From positions 21,784-85,783 of the forward strand of contig JANYDB010000128.1 in assembly GCA_025359985.1 (NCBI GenBank): a stretch of 64,000 nucleotides of DNA, given 5' to 3'. How positions within the stretch are numbered: position 1 is the first letter of the stretch; each line of letters opens with the position of its first letter. Below the pieces are notes generated by a model that saw only the letters and a program-made list of their open reading frames with translations, did no database searches and had not been told where the DNA came from. This DNA is from Burkholderiales bacterium. Lineage in GTDB: Bacteria; Pseudomonadota; Gammaproteobacteria; Burkholderiales; Usitatibacteraceae. Made by a program: the position numbers and the translations under genes. This document shows positions 1 to 7,720 of the stretch, one piece after another.

Positions 1-131
1 TGGGCCTGTGCTAATGCGAGGCCTTCTTCACCATCGGCAGCCTCAAGAACACGATAGCCCGAATTAGTAAGAACATAGGCCAGCATTTGTCTAATCGAGG
101 GAGAGTCATCAACAGTCAGAATGGTTTTCAT
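1..131 (-). CDS. CheY-like response regulator, cut by window edge
   Basis: Only the first 43 codons are inside the window. They read as the N-terminus of a stand-alone receiver domain: beta-1 strand MKTILTVDDS with the acidic pair of the phosphorylation pocket, then helix PSIRQMLAYVL. The phospho-accepting Asp and the rest lie beyond position 1. It is the last gene of a minus-strand chemotaxis run (receptor, CheW, CheZ-like), so a CheY role or an adaptor-type receiver is likely. Whether an output domain follows cannot be seen. Confidence 0.85.
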   Translation of the reverse strand, partial: MKTILTVDDSPSIRQMLAYVLTNSGYRVLEAADGEEGLALAQA

Positions 132-241
132 GTTTTTTTAATGAGGGTTTTAGGTCAGGTTTAATTAAATAGGCGGCGAGTTAAGTAGCGGTCTTCGAAA
201 TGGTCGCCAGATGAGTCAGGCGAGCCGAAATGCAAGCACCC

Positions 242-859
242 TCAAAATAATTCCATCTCACCGATACCAAGATGGGCTTTGCTAACAGGCTTGGAAAGTG
301 AAATGTCCAGTTCGGCCAAGTTGTCGTTGACTTGTTCGACTTGATGAAGCAGGTGCAGCAAGATGCCATCACGGCGAATTAGATTGGCCGGTTCTACACT
401 CTGGGCAATGCGGTCAAGTTCGCGAACCAGCGCGTTCAGGCGGCACTGCGCATGCGCCAGCAACTGATCTGAAATATCCTGAAATTGGAGCGCATTAAAT
501 GCGGAGACGGTAGCCGCATCCCGGGTTTGATTGATACGCTCAGCGGTATCGGCATTGGGTGTTTGCGCATCCGCAGATGGGGTGTTCAAGGGAGTTTTGA
601 CCGTATTGCCAGGTTGGGTAAAGGCTGGCATGAGACGCTCGATAGCATCTCGCAAAATAGCGCGAGTTTCACCGATTTCATCGTGCGCTGCATGCACATG
701 TGATGCCAGCCGGGAGACAAGCTCCTGCAAGGTAAGTAACGATGCGTAGGTGGGAACTGAGTTGGCTGGAGAGCTGGGTACAGACGTGTCGGCGATCGCT
801 GCCGATTTTGTTGTAACTATCGTCGCTGCTGCGTCGATCATCTCTTTGCTCGCTATCAT
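242..859 (-). CDS. CheZ-like chemotaxis phosphatase (divergent)
   Basis: 205 residues, predicted cytoplasmic and mostly helical, with an Ala/Thr/Pro-rich linker around residues 80-115. The region near residue 120 contains [12 protein letters not shown], which resembles the CheZ catalytic helix (QDLTGQ). The acidic residue and glutamine of the DxxxQ motif fall at D128 and Q132, with the spacing CheZ uses to dephosphorylate CheY-P. The rest is diverged from enterobacterial CheZ. Its start ATG overlaps the cheW stop by 4 bp (ATGA), so it is translationally coupled to cheW, and a CheY-like gene follows. A CheY-P phosphatase is inferred. Another kind of four-helix chemotaxis accessory protein is possible. 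Confidence 0.6.
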   Translation of the reverse strand: MIASKEMIDAAATIVTTKSAAIADTSVPSSPANSVPTYASLLTLQELVSRLASHVHAAHDEIGETRAILRDAIERLMPAFTQPGNTVKTPLNTPSADAQTPNADTAERINQTRDAATVSAFNALQFQDISDQLLAHAQCRLNALVRELDRIAQSVEPANLIRRDGILLHLLHQVEQVNDNLAELDISLSKPVSKAHLGIGEMELF

Positions 860-1386
860 CGCGCGCTGCCTGCATCATCCATAAGCGCCATTTCTGCGCT
901 GCTCATCAAACGTTCAATATCGAGCAAGATGAGCATCCTGCCTTCAACGCTGGCCAGCCCCAGTAAAAATTCGGTATCGAACATCGCAAAGGCGGGCGCT
1001 GCACTAATGGCATCGACTGGCAGGCTCATGACATCAGAAACGCTATCGACCACAATGCCGATAATGCGGCGGCCTATATTGAGCACAATAACCACTGTGA
1101 ACTTGTTGTAAACAGCTTCCCCAAGATTAAATTTAATGCGCATATCCACAATAGGCACGATAGTGCCACGCAGATTTATAACGCCTTTGATAAACGGCGG
1201 TGTGTTTGCGATCCGCGTGACGGCATCGTAGCCCCGAATTTCCTGTACCTTGAGAATATCAATGGCGTATTCTTCTTCACCTAATGTGAAGGTGAGGAAT
1301 TCCTGAATAGCCATTTCATCTTTCTGGCGGTCATTCTGGCGATGATGGTGGGCATCACGGTGCGGGGGGGGGCTCTGGTTTTGCAT
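856..1386 (-). CDS. cheW: Chemotaxis coupling protein CheW
   Basis: CheW-type adaptor that links receptor tips to the CheA kinase. The core begins at [16 protein letters not shown] and continues with the family pattern VQEIRGY, the [18 protein letters not shown] strand-turn-strand, and an [14 protein letters not shown] segment. The reading frame gives 176 aa with a His/Gln/Asp-rich 24-residue leader. An internal ATG at 1314 gives a 152-aa protein nearer the usual CheW length, and neither start has a strong ribosome binding site. It lies 30 bp after the receptor gene and overlaps the downstream CheZ-like gene. Confidence 0.92.
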   Translation of the reverse strand: MQNQSPPPHRDAHHHRQNDRQKDEMAIQEFLTFTLGEEEYAIDILKVQEIRGYDAVTRIANTPPFIKGVINLRGTIVPIVDMRIKFNLGEAVYNKFTVVIVLNIGRRIIGIVVDSVSDVMSLPVDAISAAPAFAMFDTEFLLGLASVEGRMLILLDIERLMSSAEMALMDDAGSAR

Positions 1387-1416
1387 AGTTGAGTGGTGAG
1401 GATAATAAGGCGTGAA

Positions 1417-3144
1417 TTAAAATTCTTCCCACTCGCCATCAAGGTCTTTTGGCAATGACGGTGTTTTATGGCGGGCATTCTCATTGGCCAGCCTGTTCGT
1501 ACCGGCAGTCTGATGTCCGGACGAGGACTTAAAATTGCTGGATTCTGCGAGTGCCGCTGTGCGTCGTGCGCGGATCTGATCATCACGCAGCTTGCCGTCA
1601 TCTAATTTGAATCGCGACACTAAATCGGATAACGCTTCTGCCTGTTCGCGCATTGATTCCGCCGCCGCGGCCGCTTCTTCAACTAGCGCTGCATTTTGTT
1701 GAGTCACATCTTCCATCTGCACAATCGCGCGATTCACCTGTTCAATACCGGCTGCTTGTTCGTGTGAGGCCACCGAAATTTCAGTAATGATTTCGGTGGT
1801 TTGCTGAATGCCCACCACAATGTTTTGCATGGCAGTGCCGGCTTCATTTACGAGCTTGGTGCCGTCTTCTACCTGTTCAACTGAGGTGCGGATCAAGTCC
1901 TTGATTTCCTTCGCGGCAGCAGCGCTACGCTGCGCCAAGGCACGCACTTCAGCGGCCACCACCGCAAAACCGCGGCCTTGTTCGCCCGCCCGAGCGGCTT
2001 CCACAGCAGCATTTAGGGCCAGAATATTGGTTTGAAATGCGATGCTGTCAATCACGCTGATGATTTCCCCAATCTTGCGTGAGCTGGTGCTGATGGCCGC
2101 CATTTTATCCACCGCTTTACCCGCCACCACGCCACCTTTTTTGGCGGCTTCAGTTGCGTTGGCAGCCAATCCGTTGGCGAGCTTGGTATTGTCCGCATTC
2201 TGACGAATCGTCGAGGTAAATTGTTCCATGCTCGATGCGGTTTCTTCAAGCGTTGAGGCTTGCTCCTCGGTACGCGCGGAGAGGTCGGTATTGCCGGCGC
2301 TGATTTGCCGGGCGGCGTTCGCGATTTCGCCGGCATTAATGGCAACCTGCGCGATCAAATTGTGCAGTTGCCCTACAAAGCCATTCATAGAGGTTGACAG
2401 TCGCCCAAATTCGCCTGACATGGCGGGCAGTTTTTTGGTTAAATCGGCTTCACCTGCGCGCAAATCTTCGGTCGCACGCAGCACCTGATCAATCGGCCCG
2501 GTGATATTGCGATACATCCAATAGGCAACCGCACCAAAAATCAGCAAGCCCAAAATGACGCTGAGCGTAACGGCCAAGCCCGCTTTAATGCCCATACTGC
2601 GCGCGTTTTCCTGGAAGCTGCGATTTTCTGATTCCAACTGATCTGAGAGCGCATCCAGGCGGCCAGAAATAGTGGCAAATTTGGATTCAAACTCGTTCAT
2701 GCGGGCAAGGGCTGCCACCAGGTCGGTTTTGGTTAAGGCAAATAATTCATCTGATTCTGTAATGTAGGCTTTCATCGCCGGGCTGACTTCGTCTACCGCT
2801 TTGCGAATATTGGGTGCAGCCTTTGCCTCACCAATAATCACCATGGCTCTGGACAGTGCGGCTTTATGATTTTCGAATTGCTTCTCCAACCGCGCCATCC
2901 AGGCGGTTTCACCACGTTCAAAAGCAAGTATAAAAGTGACGACATCGCCTCGAATAGCGTCATGAACGATAGCGACATCGCTGCTGGCGCGCATTAGAGT
3001 GGTGTTGCTCGACGCTTCACGCAAGGTGTCATTAAAGCGATCCACCGTTAGATATGCAATCAAACCCACGACGATAAATATAATCGCCGCAACTCCAACA
3101 AAGGCAGCCAGCGCGCCTTTAATTGAGACATTATTTTTTATCAT
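1417..3144 (-). CDS. Methyl-accepting chemotaxis protein
   Basis: Inner-membrane chemoreceptor of 575 aa with the classical layout. TM1 is at about residues 11-32. A periplasmic four-helix-type sensor spans about 35-185, and TM2 about 187-210. A HAMP domain follows ([16 protein letters not shown]), then the cytoplasmic signalling hairpin with the near-invariant tip [20 protein letters not shown]. The protein ends GEWEEF, which fits the C-terminal xWxxF tether that recruits CheR/CheB. Adaptation by methylation is therefore expected. The ligand cannot be read from the sequence. It is the first gene of the minus-strand cluster with cheW, the CheZ-like gene and the CheY-like gene. Confidence 0.95.
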   Translation of the reverse strand: MIKNNVSIKGALAAFVGVAAIIFIVVGLIAYLTVDRFNDTLREASSNTTLMRASSDVAIVHDAIRGDVVTFILAFERGETAWMARLEKQFENHKAALSRAMVIIGEAKAAPNIRKAVDEVSPAMKAYITESDELFALTKTDLVAALARMNEFESKFATISGRLDALSDQLESENRSFQENARSMGIKAGLAVTLSVILGLLIFGAVAYWMYRNITGPIDQVLRATEDLRAGEADLTKKLPAMSGEFGRLSTSMNGFVGQLHNLIAQVAINAGEIANAARQISAGNTDLSARTEEQASTLEETASSMEQFTSTIRQNADNTKLANGLAANATEAAKKGGVVAGKAVDKMAAISTSSRKIGEIISVIDSIAFQTNILALNAAVEAARAGEQGRGFAVVAAEVRALAQRSAAAAKEIKDLIRTSVEQVEDGTKLVNEAGTAMQNIVVGIQQTTEIITEISVASHEQAAGIEQVNRAIVQMEDVTQQNAALVEEAAAAAESMREQAEALSDLVSRFKLDDGKLRDDQIRARRTAALAESSNFKSSSGHQTAGTNRLANENARHKTPSLPKDLDGEWEEF

Positions 3145-3393
3145 AATTTTTATTTAAAACAGGGTATTAAGCTGTTTTTCTAAAGTTAATTATAGTTAAT
3201 AAAATTTTTCACATACCGCTGCGCTCGTTAAATTTTACAAATAATTCTAACGATTAATTTATTATTTCATGCCACGTCATGGCTGGGCGTGATCTTCGTC
3301 ACAGTCAAACACTTTGAAGGCAGTTTGGGAGATGTTGTAACGATTGTTAACAATACAGCTAGGCGTTATTGGAATGCGGCCGGTGTGCCCAGA

Positions 3394-4683
3394 TTATTTT
3401 TTGACCTGTGCCAATACCGTACTGGTCCATGCCAAACGGTCGATCAAGGTACGCAAAAACTGCCGATTAAAGCGCAACTGACAGGCATCCGAAAGCTGAT
3501 CTAGCTGAACATCCTGAATCTTCAACAGCTGAACTTCCGAAACTGAAAAAATCGAGGCCGAACGCCGTGCGCGATCGCCCGACAAGTAGGCCATTTCACC
3601 AAAGCAGTCACCATCTTTAAGCACGTTGAGCAGCTTGTCGTCCTTAACCACTTTTACCTGGCCGGAGACAATAATAAAAAATGCGCGGCTAACATCGCCT
3701 TCAAGCAGTAAATTTTGCTCGCGCGAGTGATTTTCCCAAATGGCACCGCGCAATACTTCCCAAAGTTCCGAATCACGAAAATCTTTAAAAAACTCCAACT
3801 TGCGGAGTGAATTAAATTTTTCTGCGGATGATATTTCGAATGAGTATTTTTCCAGCTGCGGAAAAGTTTCAGCTAAATCACGGGCCATCGCGTACCAAGC
3901 TGGATAGCGTTTGGCAACATCCTTAGCCATAGCCTTTTCAACAATCTCGATCAATCGATCCGGCAAATCAGGGCGTATTGATTTCAGCGGTATGGCTTCC
4001 TCATTCAGAATTTTGTTAATCATAGCCACTGAATTAGTTGCCTGAAACGGGAGACGGCCTGCGAGAAGCTCATACATCGTGACGCCCAGTGAATAAATAT
4101 CGCTTTGCGCGCTGGGCGGCTCTTCATTGATCATCTCGGGCGCCATATAGGCGGGCGAGCCGACAAAACCATCAATCTGGGTATGGGTGGAAGTCGAGAT
4201 TTGCGCCGTACCAAAGTCAGAAATTTTTATATCGTCGCGCTCATCCAGGAGAACATTGGCGGCTTTGATATCCCGATGGATCACGCCGTTTTGAAACGCA
4301 TAGTCGAGTGCGCGACAAGCTTTGAAAATCATCAAAACAGTTTGGCGTACGGGTAGTAAATTAGTTTCAGTACAATACTTTTTTAAGCTGCCACCGCCTA
4401 CATATTCCATGACGATATAACTCATGTCCCCGTCAACGACAGCGTCAAACACACCCACGATATTGGGGTGGGACATTTTGCCGACCAGAGCGGCCTCATT
4501 TAAAAAAAGTTTTTCAAATCGCCGGGCCTCTTCAGGGCCCGCGCTATCGTCTTTTACCTGGACTTTAATCGCTACCTTGCGATCATTAAACTTGTCTTCA
4601 CCCAAATAGACGACCGCCGTAGCACCGCGACCGAGCTCGGAAAGAATGTCGTACTTGCCAATTTTTACGGGACGCCCTGACAT
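3394..4683 (-). CDS. Ser/Thr protein kinase with C-terminal cyclic-nucleotide-binding domain
   Basis: 429 aa, cytoplasmic, no membrane segment. The N-terminal Hanks-type kinase is complete: glycine loop GRGATAVV (19-26), ATP lysine K40, catalytic IHRDIKAANVLL with H136-R137-D138, DFG 156-158 and the MAPE motif. A linker leads to a cyclic-nucleotide-binding domain at about residues 300-415. That domain has a phosphate-binding cassette GDCFGEMAYLSGDRARRSA, which keeps the Glu and Arg expected of a cNMP site. Activity controlled by cAMP or cGMP is inferred. No phosphatase or FHA partner is adjacent. A perfect CRP-type palindrome lies 84 bp upstream of the start codon. Confidence 0.9.
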   Translation of the reverse strand: MSGRPVKIGKYDILSELGRGATAVVYLGEDKFNDRKVAIKVQVKDDSAGPEEARRFEKLFLNEAALVGKMSHPNIVGVFDAVVDGDMSYIVMEYVGGGSLKKYCTETNLLPVRQTVLMIFKACRALDYAFQNGVIHRDIKAANVLLDERDDIKISDFGTAQISTSTHTQIDGFVGSPAYMAPEMINEEPPSAQSDIYSLGVTMYELLAGRLPFQATNSVAMINKILNEEAIPLKSIRPDLPDRLIEIVEKAMAKDVAKRYPAWYAMARDLAETFPQLEKYSFEISSAEKFNSLRKLEFFKDFRDSELWEVLRGAIWENHSREQNLLLEGDVSRAFFIIVSGQVKVVKDDKLLNVLKDGDCFGEMAYLSGDRARRSASIFSVSEVQLLKIQDVQLDQLSDACQLRFNRQFLRTLIDRLAWTSTVLAQVKK

Positions 4684-4766
4684 ATCGCTTTTTTATAGAT
4701 CGTACTTTTAAGTTTTTCGAGATATTGCTTGCTAAGCGCTGATTTACAACGAGTTTAACTGAAGAG

Positions 4767-4782
4767 TGTGAACTGTGTCACA
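4767..4782. promoter_or_regulatory. CRP/Vfr-type binding site
   Basis: The 16 bases TGTGAACTGTGTCACA match TGTGA-N6-TCACA exactly. The site lies in the 175-bp gap between mnmH and the kinase gene, 84 bp upstream of the kinase start codon, a usual place for CRP-family activation. Binding is inferred. No crp gene is in the window. Confidence 0.55.
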
Positions 4783-4858
4783 TTTTTTCAAAGTTTATTA
4801 AACACTAAATCAGCCGCTGGCTAACATTGAGTTCATGCGTCAACGCTTGATTTACCCT

Positions 4859-5995
4859 TTATAACCCTAACGCGGATTGGTTAATCAGAAATCGAGCCTG
4901 CTTACTGAAACCCTGGTTAGAAATATCTGACACATGGATCGCCGCAGCAGTATCTATGTTGAGATAGTTTTTAAACATGGAACGATCATAAGCGGGGTCA
5001 TAATGGGTATTAAGCATGTTGGCGACAAATGCATGCCATTGACCGCTGTGGGCTAAATCTTTCCATGTCAGAATTTGTTCTTTGGAATGAAGCGCCGCTA
5101 GACAGTCCAGCTTGAAAAAAAGTAGTTCGCGGTCGGCGATGAGATGCGCATATTCCTCGTGCAGCAGATCAACTCGCAGCGGCTGTGGGGTAATAACTTC
5201 GAAGCAGCGGCCTTGCCACATCGCGCGTATGAGCGGATCAGGCACACGCAAGACGCCGATTTTTTTGCTTTCAGCTTCCACAAAAACGGGCTGAGTTCGG
5301 CCAAATAGTGAAAGCTGAGACCAAATAAGGCTATCAAACATTTTTTGAGAGGGTTGCGGCTGATCAGGCAAATTACCCAAGACCGAGCCTTTATGCGCCG
5401 CTAATTTTTCAAGGTCAAGCACTTGCGCGCCGTGTTCGGCCATGGCTTCCAGCAAACGGCTTTTACCGGACCCCGTGCGTCCGCAAATTACGTTGTAGGT
5501 GAACTTGCTCGGCATCGTTTCCAAGTCATTCACCACTTGTGCGCGCCACGCTTTATAGCCGCCTTCGAGCTGGACCGCGCCCCAACCAATTGCACGAAAT
5601 ATATGGGTCATCGCACCAGATCGCGAACCGCCTCGCCAACAATAAATGAGCGGCTTCCAATGCTTGGGCTTAGCGCGAAATTGTGCGTCGATATTAAGGG
5701 CGATATTGCGGGCCACCATTGCTGCGCCGACCTTCTTGGCTTCAAATGGTGAAACCTGTTGGTGCAATGAGCCAACAATGATGCGTTCTTCGTTCGTCAG
5801 CACCGGACAATTGACCGCGCCAGGCAAATGATCAAGTGCGAATTCAGCCGGGCTGCGGGTGTCGATAATGGTGTCAAATTGTGCCAGCTCAGCCCATGTC
5901 AGCGGCAGTAGCTGAAGGTTAGGGCGATCCGAACGAATGACCGGTTTGGGCTCGGCCTGTTGAGTGAGTGGTACTACTGCATCAGTGATATTCAC
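4859..5995 (-). CDS. mnmH: tRNA 2-selenouridine/geranyl-2-thiouridine synthase MnmH
   Basis: Modifies the wobble 2-thiouridine of tRNAs for Lys, Glu and Gln, exchanging sulfur for selenium through a geranylated intermediate. 378 aa. Residues about 35-155 form a rhodanese domain with the catalytic loop YCWRGGSRSG, C119 being the nucleophile. A P-loop follows, GRTGSGKS (173-180). The start is GTG at 5995, overlapping the tesA stop by 4 bp, so the two are co-translated. No selD is visible here, so a selenium supply cannot be judged. The mnmH-tesA/ybbAP neighbourhood resembles the ybbB/tesA/ybbA/ybbP locus of E. coli. Confidence 0.92.
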   Translation of the reverse strand: MNITDAVVPLTQQAEPKPVIRSDRPNLQLLPLTWAELAQFDTIIDTRSPAEFALDHLPGAVNCPVLTNEERIIVGSLHQQVSPFEAKKVGAAMVARNIALNIDAQFRAKPKHWKPLIYCWRGGSRSGAMTHIFRAIGWGAVQLEGGYKAWRAQVVNDLETMPSKFTYNVICGRTGSGKSRLLEAMAEHGAQVLDLEKLAAHKGSVLGNLPDQPQPSQKMFDSLIWSQLSLFGRTQPVFVEAESKKIGVLRVPDPLIRAMWQGRCFEVITPQPLRVDLLHEEYAHLIADRELLFFKLDCLAALHSKEQILTWKDLAHSGQWHAFVANMLNTHYDPAYDRSMFKNYLNIDTAAAIHVSDISNQGFSKQARFLINQSALGL

Positions 5996-6768
5996 AGTTT
6001 TACTTTTTGCGTGGGTTGACTATTTTTCTTGAGTATTTGCTCTATAGTCGGCATCACGTTTTGCAGAATACGCGGTTGGGCAATCGCAGCAGGATGCAGG
6101 CGATCCGTTTGAAAAAGCTCCAGCTTGTCGGCAATTCCATCGAGCAGAAAAGGTATCAGCGGCAATTTATATCGGGTCGCAAGTGTTGAGTAAGCGGCAC
6201 TAAAATGCTGTGTATATTCGATGCCGTAGTTGGGTGGAATTTGCATGCCAACCATGATCACGCGCGCGCCCGCTTTTAGACTGGCCAAGGTGATGGCTTC
6301 AAGATTTTTCTGCATCGCCGTCACAGGCAAGCCGCGCAGGCCATCATTGGCCCCGAGTGCCAGCAGCACAATAGTGGGTTTTTGCAACGCTAAATCGGCC
6401 TTGATACGCGCCGCTCCGCCGATGGAAGTTTCGCCGCTCACGCTTGCGTTAATCACCTCCACGCCGCGAGGTTTTAATTGCTTGGCCATTAGCGACACCC
6501 AGCCTTCAGCCGGATTGAGTCCGTAAGCCGCAGACAAACTGTCGCCGTAGACGAGAATGCGTTCTTGCTTATGCAGGGCGGTTTGAACGGGTTGACCGGA
6601 TTGGATGCCGGATGCTGCGGCATACGCTAACGCTGGGAACATTAATGCGGTCGCTATAATCATTTGGGTTGGTTTCGCGATTGAATTCGGTATTGAACTC
6701 AGCATTGAATTCCCGATTGAATCTAGCGCGGCCCTTGAAAAACAAAATAATCGTGCAATATTGTTCAT
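5992..6768 (-). CDS. tesA: SGNH/GDSL esterase, TesA family (periplasmic)
   Basis: Lysophospholipase/acyl-thioesterase I type hydrolase, 258 aa. Block I YGDSLSAAYG holds the nucleophile S77. Block III is LGANDGL and block V TDRLHP carries the Asp-x-x-His pair. The N-terminus is long. A hydrophobic stretch MIIATALMFPALAYA (residues 36-50) is the likely signal peptide, so the mature enzyme is periplasmic. The preceding residues come from a 12-bp tandem repeat, and a later ATG (for example Met36) could be the true start. Divergent from the ybbA-ybbP transporter, as in E. coli. Confidence 0.9.
   Translation of the reverse strand: MNNIARLFCFSRAALDSIGNSMLSSIPNSIAKPTQMIIATALMFPALAYAAASGIQSGQPVQTALHKQERILVYGDSLSAAYGLNPAEGWVSLMAKQLKPRGVEVINASVSGETSIGGAARIKADLALQKPTIVLLALGANDGLRGLPVTAMQKNLEAITLASLKAGARVIMVGMQIPPNYGIEYTQHFSAAYSTLATRYKLPLIPFLLDGIADKLELFQTDRLHPAAIAQPRILQNVMPTIEQILKKNSQPTQKVKL
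6678..6725. repeat. 12-bp tandem repeat in tesA 5' end
   Basis: Four adjacent 12-bp units: CGATTGAATTCG, GTATTGAACTCA, GCATTGAATTCC, CGATTGAATCTA. They encode the four-residue pattern (D/N/S)S(I/M)x on the minus strand, just before the TesA signal peptide core. Confidence 0.85.
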
Positions 6769-6959
6769 GTATTTTCAAAATCTCTCAAAAATTTAAATTT
6801 TGGCTTTGATTCGCGCTCTTAATCACGGTCCTAATTTACGTTGCTAGTTTGTCTTATTCTTTCGTCTTGTCATTTCACCCATCATGCCAGATTGCCTGTG
6901 GCGTTTTGCTCAAGTTTTTTCAATATCTTTCGCTTAATAAAAATACTTAATGGCCCACC

Positions 6960-7697
6960 ATGCCTGATTTGACCAATTCTTTTAATGCAGATTCCAGATC
7001 ATCCGTACCAATCATTCGTGTCGATCATTTAAGTAAACGCGTACCTACCACCGATGGTTTATTAACCATTGTCAACAATGCTCACTTTAGCGTGGCAGCG
7101 GGTGAGGCCGTTGCGGTCGTGGGTGCTTCAGGCTCCGGTAAATCTACTTTGCTGGGACTTTTGGCAGGTTTGGACAATCCCAGTACAGGCAAGGTTTTCA
7201 TTAATGGCGAAGATTTATTTGCGCTGAGTGAAGATGGTCGTGCAAAGCTGCGTGGCAGATTAGTTGGGTTCGTATTCCAGTCTTTTCAACTGCTGCCGTC
7301 ATTAAACGCGTTGGAAAACATCATGCTGCCGCTGGAATTGTCCGGTGCAGCCGATGCTGATGCGCGCGCGAGGAGCATTTTGGGCCGCGTTGGTTTGGCG
7401 GCCCGCGCTACCCATTACCCTAAACAGTTATCGGGCGGTGAGCAGCAGCGTGTGGCGATTGCGCGCGCATTTGTAACCGAGCCCAAGCTTTTGTTTGCGG
7501 ATGAGCCCACCGGCAATCTGGACGCTAAAACGGGGAGGGCCATGATTGATCTGCTGTTTGAATTAAATCGTGAACGCGGCACGACTCTAATTTTGGTTAC
7601 CCATGATTTAAACTTGGCCGCGCGCTGTGGTCGCAGGCTCACCATCGATGAAGGCATCGTCAGCACCGAAGACGAACAAGCCGCGATGGCGATGTAA
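6960..7697 (+). CDS. ybbA: ABC transporter ATPase YbbA (LolD-like)
   Basis: 245 aa, cytoplasmic nucleotide-binding subunit of the macrolide-exporter/LolD type. Walker A is GASGSGKST (55-63), the Q-loop FVFQSFQLLPSL, the signature LSGGEQQRVAIARA, Walker B LLFADEPTGNLD and the H-loop LVTHD. It is followed 23 bp later by its FtsX-type permease, the pair standing divergent to tesA as in E. coli ybbA-ybbP. Substrate unknown; a lipid or lipoprotein-related role is usually assumed for the family. Confidence 0.93.
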   Translation: MPDLTNSFNADSRSSVPIIRVDHLSKRVPTTDGLLTIVNNAHFSVAAGEAVAVVGASGSGKSTLLGLLAGLDNPSTGKVFINGEDLFALSEDGRAKLRGRLVGFVFQSFQLLPSLNALENIMLPLELSGAADADARARSILGRVGLAARATHYPKQLSGGEQQRVAIARAFVTEPKLLFADEPTGNLDAKTGRAMIDLLFELNRERGTTLILVTHDLNLAARCGRRLTIDEGIVSTEDEQAAMAM

Positions 7698-7720
7698 TCG
7701 TCTGCCTGATACCGACGCCC

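Noticed and set aside
3289..3504. 71-codon plus-strand frame downstream of the kinase gene
   Set aside because: Overlaps the 3' end of the kinase gene and has no coding character. The 12-bp palindrome ATTGTTAACAAT at 3343-3354 lies there, but by itself it is too short to claim a function.
6786..6803. A/T palindrome AAAATTTAAATTTT in the tesA/ybbA divergent region
   Set aside because: Low-complexity AT symmetry is expected by chance in promoters; no second copy or flanking structure.
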